Source: Nostoc sp. MS1 (lineage in GTDB: Bacteria; Cyanobacteriota; Cyanobacteriia; Cyanobacteriales; Nostocaceae). Taken from it: 64,000 bases of DNA. The position numbers and the translations under genes were made by a program. Below are positions 56,373 to 64,000 of this stretch, piece by piece. The notes beneath the pieces are model-generated. The model did not search any database. It was not told where the DNA came from and was given only the letters and a program-made list of their open reading frames with translations. Positions within the stretch are counted from its first letter, which is position 1; each line of letters starts with the position of its first letter. The DNA lies in assembly GCF_019976755.1 (NCBI RefSeq), contig NZ_AP023441.1, forward strand, positions 2,539,501-2,603,500. Reading direction: 5' to 3'.

Positions 56373-57821
56373 TTAATCTAAATCACTTTCCAACACAGAA
56401 GCGATCGCTTGTTTGGTAGTGCTTTGAAATTCTGTCACATTCACGCGGTTAAGGAACCAAATCGATAACACCATCCCCACTGCTTCCAGTACAAATACTA
56501 AACAGTAAGCTAGTTCTAAGGTAGGAAATGCTTTTTTCCCTGCATCCAAGACTGCGCCACCTATAACTACTGCTAGTCCTCTAGCTAAGGACTGCGCCAG
56601 TCCCCAAGCACCGATAAATGTACCTGCGGTTTCTGCAACTGTTAAATCCAACATTAAACTAATTGCTGCCGTAGTGACAAAACCAGTGGCTAAACCAAAC
56701 AATACCAAACCCAACTTCAAAAAAGCAGGATTAGCCGAAAAGCCTGACGCGCCTAGCAATAATGCCGCAAATGCCACCAGCACACAACCCAGGCGTGCAG
56801 TTCGCCGCTTACCCAAGCGCGGAACAATAAAAAAGCCAGTCACACCATAGGCAATTAAAATACCTATGCCATAAAAAACATTCAGTCTGGTACTTTCTGC
56901 CAAAGGCATCTTAAACACCTGACCCGCAAAAGGTTCAATTACTGGGTCTTGCATAAATAAACTGATGCTCATCACTACTAAAAAAGTGAAGAACAACGCT
57001 GTTTGAGGGCTAGCTGTCAAAATCTTCCAAGCAGCACCTAAAGTAATACTATCTTCTCTGTTTACGAGAGTGGAACGCTTGGTATATTGAGAGTATTTTT
57101 TCTCTACACCAAGGGTTGCAATAATTGACAACGCAAATACAATTGCTGGGACGATAATAAATAACCGATTAACTGCGGCTTGCAAGGTAGTTACAGTGGC
57201 TTCTGGTGTTAATTGTTTGAGTAAGCTAGAACTGATAATTGCTCCAACAATAATTCCCACCATCAACATCGACCAAACTATGCCCACCACTTGAGAACGG
57301 TTATCTTCTTCGGAGATATCCACCAATAAAGCGGCGAAAGCCGTACCACTAGCACAAATTGCTAGACCGTATATGGCAAAAACTAACGAGAGAACTGCCG
57401 TCCAGCCCATAGTTTGAGTAGTCCACACCCAACCGCTAGGGTTATTGGCGACAGCATTTAACTGCCACATTACTTGTACAGCTAAAAAAGCGGCGATCGC
57501 AAATACAGCCGCCCCTACCCAAACATAAGCTGTGCGATGATAACCCCACAAAGGCTTGGCATCAGACATCTGACCAAACCAGATGCGAGAAGGAGACACA
57601 AACGCAGGTAAAGCCAACACCACAGCTACTAATGTTGCCGGAATCGCTATTTCTTGAATCATGACTCTGTTGAGTACACCCAGAGTCAAAATTGACATCA
57701 TACTCAGACCCATTTGAAATAATCCGAGTCTGAACACCGTCGGTATATTCACTCTGGGAACTGAATCAGGACGAATTGATTGACCTGATTCGGGATCGGG
57801 TAAAAAATTGCTAGTTGCCAT
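56373..57821 (-). CDS. PucC-like MFS transporter (BCH/photosynthesis-assembly family)
   Basis: 482 residues with twelve hydrophobic helices. The opening NIPTVFRLGLFQMGLSMMSILTLGVLNRVMIQE and PAFVSPSRIWFGQMSDAKPLWGYHRTAYVWVG are typical of the PucC/BCH family. Members in phototrophs help assemble pigment-protein complexes or move pigments. The N-terminal ~25 residues are polar and Pro-rich. It is cotranscribed with the IMPase gene downstream, a pairing whose sense is unclear. Confidence 0.9.
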   Translation of the reverse strand: MATSNFLPDPESGQSIRPDSVPRVNIPTVFRLGLFQMGLSMMSILTLGVLNRVMIQEIAIPATLVAVVLALPAFVSPSRIWFGQMSDAKPLWGYHRTAYVWVGAAVFAIAAFLAVQVMWQLNAVANNPSGWVWTTQTMGWTAVLSLVFAIYGLAICASGTAFAALLVDISEEDNRSQVVGIVWSMLMVGIIVGAIISSSLLKQLTPEATVTTLQAAVNRLFIIVPAIVFALSIIATLGVEKKYSQYTKRSTLVNREDSITLGAAWKILTASPQTALFFTFLVVMSISLFMQDPVIEPFAGQVFKMPLAESTRLNVFYGIGILIAYGVTGFFIVPRLGKRRTARLGCVLVAFAALLLGASGFSANPAFLKLGLVLFGLATGFVTTAAISLMLDLTVAETAGTFIGAWGLAQSLARGLAVVIGGAVLDAGKKAFPTLELAYCLVFVLEAVGMVLSIWFLNRVNVTEFQSTTKQAIASVLESDLD

Positions 57822-58055
57822 TACGACTTTAAAGAGAAATAGTAAAGGATTTAGTCTTTATAACTAAAGATAAACCCTGCCCATCCCCAGTCTGCTAATT
57901 TTCATTCTGTTTACAAAAAAGGTGGTGGGGAGCTTTTAAAAATAGGAAATCTCTATGTCTTCATGACACTCACAATCCCTTCATTTTGGCAGAAACAGGA
58001 AAATTACATAGTAAACTTGTATAAAACCTCCGTATAAACCCTTAGTGATGCGATT
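57822..58055. other. Short divergent intergenic region
   Basis: 234 bp between the PucC-like gene and the pentapeptide membrane protein. No clear promoter or repeat, nothing coding. Confidence 0.4.
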
Positions 58056-60182
58056 ATGCCACCAGACTATTCCGGTCAAAACTTGCGAGGTCGTTCATTT
58101 AAAGGTCAAGACTTGACTGGAGCTAATTTTAGTAAAGCAGATATTCGAGGCGCTAATTTTAGCAAGGCTATTCTCAAAGGGGCTAATTTCACAGGTGCTA
58201 AAGCTGGACTACAGAAACGTTTGATTGTTAGTTTGCTTATAGGCTCATGGTTGTTGTCAGCAATATCAAGTTTTTTCTCAATTCTTCTGGGTTCATTTGT
58301 AGCATATGCTTTTAACCTCAGCGAAACTGAAAACTTCAATGGAGGAATGATCAGCTTAATTATTCTTATAGTTTTTTGTATTGTGACTGTTCGTAAAGGT
58401 TTAACAGCAGGTTTTGGAGCCGTAGCCGTAGCCGTAGCCATAGCCTTCGCCATAGCCTTCGTCGTAGCTGGAGGCTTCGACGTAGCCGGAGTCGTAGCCG
58501 GAATCGGAGCCATAACCGGAGTCGTAACCTTCGCCTTGGTCGTAGCCGGAGCTGGAGCCGGAGTCGTAGCCGGAGCCGTAGCCGTAGCTGTAGCCGTAGC
58601 CGGAGCCGTAGCCGGAGCAGGAGCCATAGCTGTAGCCGTAGCCGTAGGCGTAACCGAAGTCGTAGCCTTCGCCGTAGCTGGAGCCGTAACTGGAGTTGGA
58701 GCCGAAGTCTTAGTCGTAGCCGTAGCCGGAGCCGGAGCTTTCACATTATTTATTGCTTATATTGGCTGGCGTAGTCTAGAAGGAGATGAAAAAGATGCTT
58801 GGATTCGCTCATTCGCCATTACCTTTGCAGCAACAGGCGGTACAAGCTTCTTTGGTGCTGATTTAACTGATGCTGACCTGACTGGAGCAACTCTCAAAAA
58901 TACAGATTTCAGAATAGCAAATCTAACACGCACTCGTTTTTATGAATCTAAAAAACTAGACCTTGCCAGAGTAGGCGATGCAATATTAGCTAAACGAGAT
59001 ATTCTCAATTTGCTAGTTAGTTTAAATGGCAGAAATAAATCATATTTTGGTGCTAACCTAAAAGGCGCAAACCTCATAGGCGCAGATTTAAAAGAAGCTA
59101 ATTTTAAAGACACCGATATTACTGAAGCCACATTTGCAGGAGCCTGTTTAGAGTGGTTAAACTTAACTCTAGCTCAAGCTGTAGGTACTGATTTCACTCG
59201 CGCTCAAATGACTGGTGCTTGTGTAGAAGCATGGAATATTGAAAGTACAACTAAATTAGATCATGTCGATTGTCGCTTTATCTATCTTCTAGAAAATCCC
59301 CATCCTGGAACTGATGATAGAGAACGCCGTCCCAGTAGTGGCGACTTTCAACAAGGTGAATTTACAAAACTATTTGCAGAAGTTTTAAATACTGTCGATT
59401 TAATTTTCCGCAATGGCATAGACTGGAAAGCTTTTGTTAGCACTTTCAAAAAAGTCCAAGAAGATAATCAAGATACAGAGTTAGCTATCCAAAGCATTGC
59501 AAATAAAGGTGATGGCGTAGTTGTTGTTAAACTTGACGTACCTGATGGTACAGATAAAGAAAAGATTCATAGTGATTTCATGCAGAATTATCAGTTAGCA
59601 TTGCAAGCTGTCGAGGAAAAATATAAAGCGCAATTGCAAGCTAAGGATAATGAAATCACAATTTATCGCCAACAGAGCGCAGATATGAAAGAAATTATTA
59701 GCTTGTTAGCAAATAAGCCAATTAATGTTCAAGTTGATAATAAAGTAGAAACTAAAGCTATGACTAATAGTAATGACTCCAGCCGTAATATTAATATTGG
59801 CAATATTGGCAGAGATTTTAACGCTAGTGGACAAGCATTAAATTTAGGCGAAATTAGTGGTACAGTGACAAATACCATCAACCAATTACCAACTGCACAA
59901 GAACCAGAAAAACCCGGAATCAAGGAATTATTGACACAATTACAAGCAGCAATAGAAGCTGAAACAGATTTATCTGATGAAGATAAAGCCGAAGCCTTAG
60001 AGCAAGTACAAGCCTTAGCCGAAGCTGGGAAAAATCCCCAAGAAGAAACAAAACAGAAAGCTGCAAAAACTGCGCTGAAAATTTTGAAAGGGACAATGAC
60101 TGGTTTACCAGCCACAGCAACATTAATTGAAGCTGTGAGTAAACTATTACCTTTGATTTCTAAGTTTTTGGGTTTAGGGTAG
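58056..60182 (+). CDS. Pentapeptide-repeat membrane protein with expanded Val/Ala/Gly transmembrane region
   Basis: 708 residues. Residues ~5-45 are pentapeptide repeats (NLRGRSFKGQDLTGANFSKADIRGANF). A helix pair (~55-85) and a very long Val/Ala/Gly-rich region (~122-229), encoded by a 6-nt microsatellite, form the membrane part. More pentapeptides (~265-365) follow. The C-terminal third has a coiled coil (YKAQLQAKDNEITIYRQQSADMKEI) and the tail NINIGNIGRDFNASGQALNLGEISGTVTNTINQL plus a helical segment, a pattern I know from other cyanobacterial pentapeptide and STAND-linked proteins. Likely a membrane-anchored signalling or conflict-type scaffold; the mechanism is unknown. A Ser/Thr kinase gene follows 260 bp downstream. 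Confidence 0.85.
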   Translation: MPPDYSGQNLRGRSFKGQDLTGANFSKADIRGANFSKAILKGANFTGAKAGLQKRLIVSLLIGSWLLSAISSFFSILLGSFVAYAFNLSETENFNGGMISLIILIVFCIVTVRKGLTAGFGAVAVAVAIAFAIAFVVAGGFDVAGVVAGIGAITGVVTFALVVAGAGAGVVAGAVAVAVAVAGAVAGAGAIAVAVAVGVTEVVAFAVAGAVTGVGAEVLVVAVAGAGAFTLFIAYIGWRSLEGDEKDAWIRSFAITFAATGGTSFFGADLTDADLTGATLKNTDFRIANLTRTRFYESKKLDLARVGDAILAKRDILNLLVSLNGRNKSYFGANLKGANLIGADLKEANFKDTDITEATFAGACLEWLNLTLAQAVGTDFTRAQMTGACVEAWNIESTTKLDHVDCRFIYLLENPHPGTDDRERRPSSGDFQQGEFTKLFAEVLNTVDLIFRNGIDWKAFVSTFKKVQEDNQDTELAIQSIANKGDGVVVVKLDVPDGTDKEKIHSDFMQNYQLALQAVEEKYKAQLQAKDNEITIYRQQSADMKEIISLLANKPINVQVDNKVETKAMTNSNDSSRNINIGNIGRDFNASGQALNLGEISGTVTNTINQLPTAQEPEKPGIKELLTQLQAAIEAETDLSDEDKAEALEQVQALAEAGKNPQEETKQKAAKTALKILKGTMTGLPATATLIEAVSKLLPLISKFLGLG
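58423..58740 (+). repeat. 6-nt microsatellite (GTAGCC/GGAGCC) inside the pentapeptide gene
   Basis: About 50 hexamer units with variants GTAGCC, GGAGCC, GTAGTC, TTCGCC. They read Val-Ala or Gly-Ala per unit, forming a hydrophobic stretch of about 105 residues. A multiple of three, so unit number may vary without frameshift. Base composition is clearly richer in G and C than flanking DNA. Confidence 0.9.
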
Positions 60183-60445
60183 TAGACACAATAAAAAACT
60201 ACTAAATTTTTCTATGACTCTTACTTGATTCTGAAAATATATATAGGGTGAGCATTTCCCGCGTATCATGGCTGTGTGGGCATTACCCAATCCATAAATA
60301 CTGCATAAGCTCCAAAAGGTTTTTAATATCTAGAAATTAGATTTATATATATGTTAAAATAATTACCTGTATTTTTAACATAGCTTTTATTTGCTCATTT
60401 AGTAATTATGTCAAGATAAATGTAAGACTTAGCTAAAGTCATACA
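60183..60445. other. Intergenic region upstream of Ser/Thr kinase
   Basis: About 260 bp, AT-rich, no gene. The upper part after the pentapeptide gene has no clean terminator hairpin, so read-through into the kinase is possible. Confidence 0.4.
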
Positions 60446-61828
60446 ATGTTAGGTACTGTATTAGTCGGTCGTTATCAAATCCGCGAAATGTTGGGTGGAG
60501 GTGGATTTGGTAAAACTTATATCGCAATTGACACTCAACGTCCTGGTCAGCCCCAATGCGTAGTCAAACACTTTCAGCCTGTCACCCATAACCCAGAGTT
60601 TCTGGAAACGGCCAGACGGCTGTTTAACAGCGAAGCCGAAACACTAGAAAAATTAGGACATCATGACCAAATTCCGCGCCTTTTAGCATACTTTGAGGAA
60701 AATCACGAATTTTTCCTGGTACAAGAATTTATTGAAGGGCATTCACTGAAAGTAGAAATGCCACCTCATCAACCTTGGTCAGAAGACAAGGTTGTCAAAC
60801 TGTTGCAGCAAAGCTTAGATATTTTGAAGTTTATTCACTCTCATCAAGTGATTCATCGAGATATTAAGCCAGAAAATATGCTCAGAAGGCTAGAAGATGG
60901 TAAGGTGGTGCTGATAGATTTTGGAGCTGTAAAACAAGTCCAAACACAGATAAGTGGACTTAGTGGACAAACGGAAATGACAATTGCTATTGGCACACCA
61001 GGATACATGCCTTTAGAACAGTTTCGGGGTAAACCACACCTTAACAGCGATATCTATTCTTTAGGTATGGTTTGTATTCAAGCGCTAACAGGGGTACATC
61101 CTAGACAATTAGGCGAAGATCCTGCTACTGGAGAATTTCTTTGGCAATATAGAGCCAAAGTTAGTCCTGAGTTAGCATCTGTGTTATCAAAGATGGTACT
61201 TATTAATAATAAACTGCGTTATCAGTCTGCAAATGAGGTTTTAGAGGCGCTACAAAATAACTTTTATCCTCACATAGAGACACAAGTAACTGAAGCACCA
61301 TCAACATTAATGCAACCATCTCCAGTGACCATATCACAACAATCAGTAGATGATTGTTATAGTCAAAATAGCTTAATTCTTTCCGCAGAACAGTATCACT
61401 CTTTAGAAAATACACTCATGAAGTTTGTCGGCCCCATAGGTCGAACTTTGTTACAGCGTGCAGTATCAGTATCTAACTATCAAGAATTAGTAGATAATTT
61501 ATCTTCGCATTTAACAGGAAATCAACAAACTGAGTTTAAGCAAAAAATAATATCTTTACTAGAAGAACAAACTAGCAAGGATGAAAATACTCCTATTAAT
61601 ACCCCACAACAAACACAGCCAGATATTAATAAAATAAATGATTCTGTTATCCGTGAATGTGAGAAAGAGTTACTCAACTTAATTGGGCCAATTGCCACTT
61701 TCCTAGTCCAAAAAGTAATAAAGTCTGGCAGTGCTGCACATTCTCGCGCCGAATTTATTCAAATGTTAGCGGCGGAAATTCCTGATGCTCAAAAAGCTTT
61801 GCAATTTCAGAAGCGTTTACTTCCTTAA
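60446..61828 (+). CDS. Ser/Thr protein kinase with two C-terminal DUF8082-type repeats
   Basis: 460 residues. A complete Hanks-type kinase domain occupies ~1-275: glycine loop LGGGGFGKTYIA, VKHFQ (Lys), HRDIKPENML, DFGAVK and GTPGYMPLEQFRGK, with SDIYSLGM. Beyond it are two similar ~55-residue helical units: HSLENTLMKFVGPIGRTLLQRAVSVSNYQELVDNLS and CEKELLNLIGPIATFLVQKVIKSG ... RAEFIQMLAAEI. The GPI-(A/G)-x-x-L core is shared. No membrane segment. The family phosphorylates diverse proteins; target unknown. Confidence 0.93.
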   Translation: MLGTVLVGRYQIREMLGGGGFGKTYIAIDTQRPGQPQCVVKHFQPVTHNPEFLETARRLFNSEAETLEKLGHHDQIPRLLAYFEENHEFFLVQEFIEGHSLKVEMPPHQPWSEDKVVKLLQQSLDILKFIHSHQVIHRDIKPENMLRRLEDGKVVLIDFGAVKQVQTQISGLSGQTEMTIAIGTPGYMPLEQFRGKPHLNSDIYSLGMVCIQALTGVHPRQLGEDPATGEFLWQYRAKVSPELASVLSKMVLINNKLRYQSANEVLEALQNNFYPHIETQVTEAPSTLMQPSPVTISQQSVDDCYSQNSLILSAEQYHSLENTLMKFVGPIGRTLLQRAVSVSNYQELVDNLSSHLTGNQQTEFKQKIISLLEEQTSKDENTPINTPQQTQPDINKINDSVIRECEKELLNLIGPIATFLVQKVIKSGSAAHSRAEFIQMLAAEIPDAQKALQFQKRLLP

Positions 61829-62087
61829 ATGTAAGACAATGAGATTTATTAACTGTTGGCCGTACTAATTTTTGATTTTAAATTTTGGATTTTGGATGAT
61901 TTTTGGTTCAAGCCCAGCCCCTTGTGGGCGGAACAAATCGCGCTGCTTCGTCAATCCAAAATCTCCAAGCTGCATCCCCTTGTGGGTGCAGTCAATCCAA
62001 AATCGTCAATCCAAAATCTAAAATTGTTTGACTTTTACCAGCCAACATAAGAAAATAAAATCAGCTGCACCCCAATAGGAAATGTTA
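61829..62087. other. Intergenic region with CAATCCAAAATC repeats
   Basis: About 260 bp holding several direct and inverted copies of CAATCCAAAATC / GATTTTGGAT, and a CCCCTTGTGGGCG / CCCCTTGTGGGTG pair. A 64-codon frame (61856-62050) is produced by the repeat and is not a gene. Confidence 0.6.
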
Positions 62088-62987
62088 TTAATTCTGCTTA
62101 TTTAACATATCCATAGCTATAGTTAAACTGTACTTCATTCGATTAAATGCTGCGGCTAAACCACCAATTTCATCATTAGCATTATCCTCAAATTCTACAG
62201 CCATATCGCCTGTGCTTACTCTTTGGGCTATATTTTCAATTCTTCTAATGCGCTGAATTACAGTTTTCTTAATTAGGAAGTTAATAATAAATATAATTAT
62301 GGCAAACAAAACGCTTAAAGATGCCATAATTCCTAACCAAGTAGTTCGCGCGTTACTAAACACTTCTTCAGAAGGCACTGAGATAATTTGAGCAGCAACA
62401 ATTTCATTCAGGTTCCAGCCAAAACCATTTTCGGAACCATAGGTTACAAGTTGACTTTTCGGCGCTTTTTCTGGTGTAGAATGACATTGCAAACAGGTTT
62501 GCTCTTTGATGGCTAGTGGTCTAGCGATGTAAAATACTTTACCTTCAGGCAAATCACGAAAGTCAGTAATTTCCTTGAGTGAAGGATTTTTGCGAAAGCG
62601 CTCTACAATTGCTGATTCATAAGTATCAGCCTTATCTCGTAAATTCGTAGGGTTCAGTGTTGCTTCTTTATAGAAAAAGTTTTGATACTGTTCATTTTTG
62701 CGTAAATTTTCAAATACTTCTGTTGCAGAGTAAGCAGGTACGGTTTCTGGAATAAATGATGATGCAGTCTCTAGCTGAGGTAAGAGTAAATTTCTGACCT
62801 TATTTTGTGTGTATTGGCGTACAGCAGTCATTGTGTTCAAGAGCGCTAGGGCTTTAGAAGCTACTTCTGTTTGCGCTCGTTGCTGGAGTATGCTGGATAG
62901 CACTGTACCGCTTAAAACAATACTAATGATAAAAACTATAGTTAATAGTAAGTTAAATTTTGTACCAATCTTTAATTTTTTTAACAT
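62088..62987 (-). CDS. Membrane sensor with haem-c DUF3365 (Tll0287-like) domain and HAMP
   Basis: 299 residues. Transmembrane segments at ~12-32 and ~219-241 enclose a periplasmic domain of about 185 residues. That domain carries CLQCHS (Cys165, Cys168, His169), the c-type haem-binding motif of DUF3365/Tll0287-like domains. A HAMP domain (IQRIRRIENIAQRVSTGDMAVEFEDNANDEIGGLAAAFNRM) ends the protein at once; there is no kinase or methyl-acceptor output. It may signal through a separate partner or be a truncated sensor. The PhnD-like gene is divergent, 100 bp away. Confidence 0.87.
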   Translation of the reverse strand: MLKKLKIGTKFNLLLTIVFIISIVLSGTVLSSILQQRAQTEVASKALALLNTMTAVRQYTQNKVRNLLLPQLETASSFIPETVPAYSATEVFENLRKNEQYQNFFYKEATLNPTNLRDKADTYESAIVERFRKNPSLKEITDFRDLPEGKVFYIARPLAIKEQTCLQCHSTPEKAPKSQLVTYGSENGFGWNLNEIVAAQIISVPSEEVFSNARTTWLGIMASLSVLFAIIIFIINFLIKKTVIQRIRRIENIAQRVSTGDMAVEFEDNANDEIGGLAAAFNRMKYSLTIAMDMLNKQN

Positions 62988-63087
62988 TAGTCTAAAATTA
63001 TTAGATAAGTCTTATCTACTATTGTAGTAAAATACTGTAGCGAAGATAGCGGATAAAAGCAAGATAATATATTAATTAAAACTACTA

Positions 63088-63953
63088 ATGCTAAGGAAAT
63101 TCTCACGACGTTTTTTTTTGGGCAATCAATTTTATTAATAGTTAATGCCTGTACATCACAGTCTGAATCTTCTGGATTATTGAATATTGGTGTAATCAAT
63201 TATGAAGGTGGAGCAGAAATAATTAATCAGTACGCTAGATTTAAGCGTTATCTGGGAGAGAGAACAAAAGCGAAGATAATTTTAGAGCCTACTTTTAATG
63301 AAAATAAAGCCATTGAGCGTTTAGAATCTCTTGCTTGGTCATTGATGTTTGCTCCTCCTGGATTAGCTGCGATCGCAATTTCCCGCTATCAATATATTCC
63401 CATATTTCCGTTAATTGGTTTAACTAATTTGCGATGTGTACTTGTTACCCGTGAAGACAGCGCCATTCGGAATATACAAGATTTACAAGGTAAAACAGTA
63501 GCGTTAGGGCAATTAGGTTCAGCCACCGGCTATTATCTGCCTCTTTATAATCTTTATGGACTGACACTAGCTGAAGTTTTATCTGCACCTACACCAAAAA
63601 CCGTCATGGAATGGGTAGCAGAAGGAAAAGCTATTGCTGGGGCTGTTTCTATGGCAGAATTTAATCTTTATAGATCCCAATTTCAAGACACTAAATTTCG
63701 CATTTTCTATACCGACCCTCATTATGTACCGCCTGGTGTAGTGTTAATTCAACCAAATATAGAAAGTAAACGTCAAGAGTATATTCGTAAAGTTATGAGT
63801 GAGTTTCCTTCCACTTCGGCTCAAGAAGTTGGTTATATACCTAACGCACCTATTCCTAATTATCAATATATGATTAGTGTGGTTGAAAGAGTCCAACCAA
63901 TTGCATCTCAATTACAAAGCAAACCTGTTCAGTTATTTAATAAAACTATTTAG
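63088..63953 (+). CDS. PhnD-like substrate-binding lipoprotein, signal peptide out of frame by T9 run
   Basis: The mature part (from about 63150) is a periplasmic binding protein of the phosphate/phosphonate PhnD type: NIGVINYEGGAEII, FAPPGLAAIAIS, LQGKTVALGQLGSATGYYLP, YVPPGVVLIQP. In the same frame the sequence upstream reads SILLIVNACTSQ, a lipoprotein signal with Cys. Its natural start ATG 63088 (MLRKFSRR) is in another frame; the two join if the T9 run at 63111-63119 has one more T, giving SRRFFFGQSILLIVNAC, a twin-arginine-like lipoprotein signal. The in-frame alternative is TTG 63180, without a signal. A sequencing error, slippage or mutation are all possible. Confidence 0.8.
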
Positions 63954-64000
63954 CTATTAAGTATTTTTGTGCTAAAGATTAATGTTTTTTAATTAATTTT

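Noticed and set aside
58106..58744. 212-codon antisense frame of Ala/Thr/Pro repeats
   Set aside because: It is the mirror of the hexamer microsatellite in the pentapeptide gene; an open antisense frame is expected from a 6-nt repeat.
61856..62050. 64-codon frame after the Ser/Thr kinase gene
   Set aside because: Made of CAATCCAAAATC repeat copies and lacks protein-like features.

Overview
The window is a piece of chromosome from a filamentous, heterocyst-type cyanobacterium (Nostocales, close to Nostoc/Anabaena). The octamer GCGATCGC (HIP1) is very frequent. The gene content is cyanobacterial: petN, a Tic20-like protein, a PucC-like transporter, glcE/glcF, DUF4912, DUF2358, pentapeptide-repeat proteins, WD40-STAND proteins and multi-GAF kinases. 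Many intergenic spaces carry 7-nt tandem repeats (STRR type) and short inverted repeats typical of these genomes. Genus-level placement is inference from content, not from a search. I saw no tRNA, rRNA, CRISPR array, intact insertion sequence or prophage.

Layout. 1-10.4 kb: the start of a UV-damage endonuclease gene running off the left edge, small hypotheticals, a DUF2887/Rpn-like nuclease, a NAGPA-type lipoprotein, a DUF4912 protein, an AEC transporter and uvrB. 10.6-15 kb: a protein made of five 19-residue RPI repeats, a CsbD protein, a small lipoprotein and its neighbour, and a GT39-type membrane glycosyltransferase broken by an in-frame TAA. 15-23.4 kb: rpe, an S8-like secreted protease next to a serpin lipoprotein, a VapBC-type toxin-antitoxin pair, glcE-glcF and a Uma2 protein. 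23.4-31 kb: a two-gene operon of an AAA/STAND ATPase and a 1719-residue STAND protein with 14 WD40 repeats, divergent from an unknown gene that has a perfect LexA-type box upstream.

31-43 kb is mostly housekeeping: rpsD, a secreted pentapeptide protein overlapping purK, the 6S RNA gene, a PEP-CTERM-like protein, argG, DedA, a STAS protein, rpsF, a FAH-family enzyme and a Tic20-like protein. 43-57.8 kb: glyA, a WecA/MraY-type transferase, cinA, a four-GAF histidine kinase, petN with a 53-codon small gene behind it, an aldo/keto reductase, dus, a ferredoxin-metallo-beta-lactamase fusion, an inositol-phosphatase family protein and a PucC-like transporter. 57.8-64 kb: a pentapeptide membrane protein whose transmembrane part is a 6-nt microsatellite, a Ser/Thr kinase with two C-terminal repeats, and a divergent pair made of a haem-c DUF3365-HAMP protein and a PhnD-like lipoprotein whose signal peptide is put out of frame by a T9 run.

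The most interesting points are possible switches. The 1719-residue STAND gene carries six perfect 7-nt repeats in frame, so gain or loss of one unit would break it. The PhnD-like gene looks one T short in a homopolymer. A glycosyltransferase is interrupted by a single stop. A 6-nt repeat can lengthen or shorten a membrane domain without changing frame. A LexA box between the STAND operon and its divergent neighbour suggests a possible SOS link.
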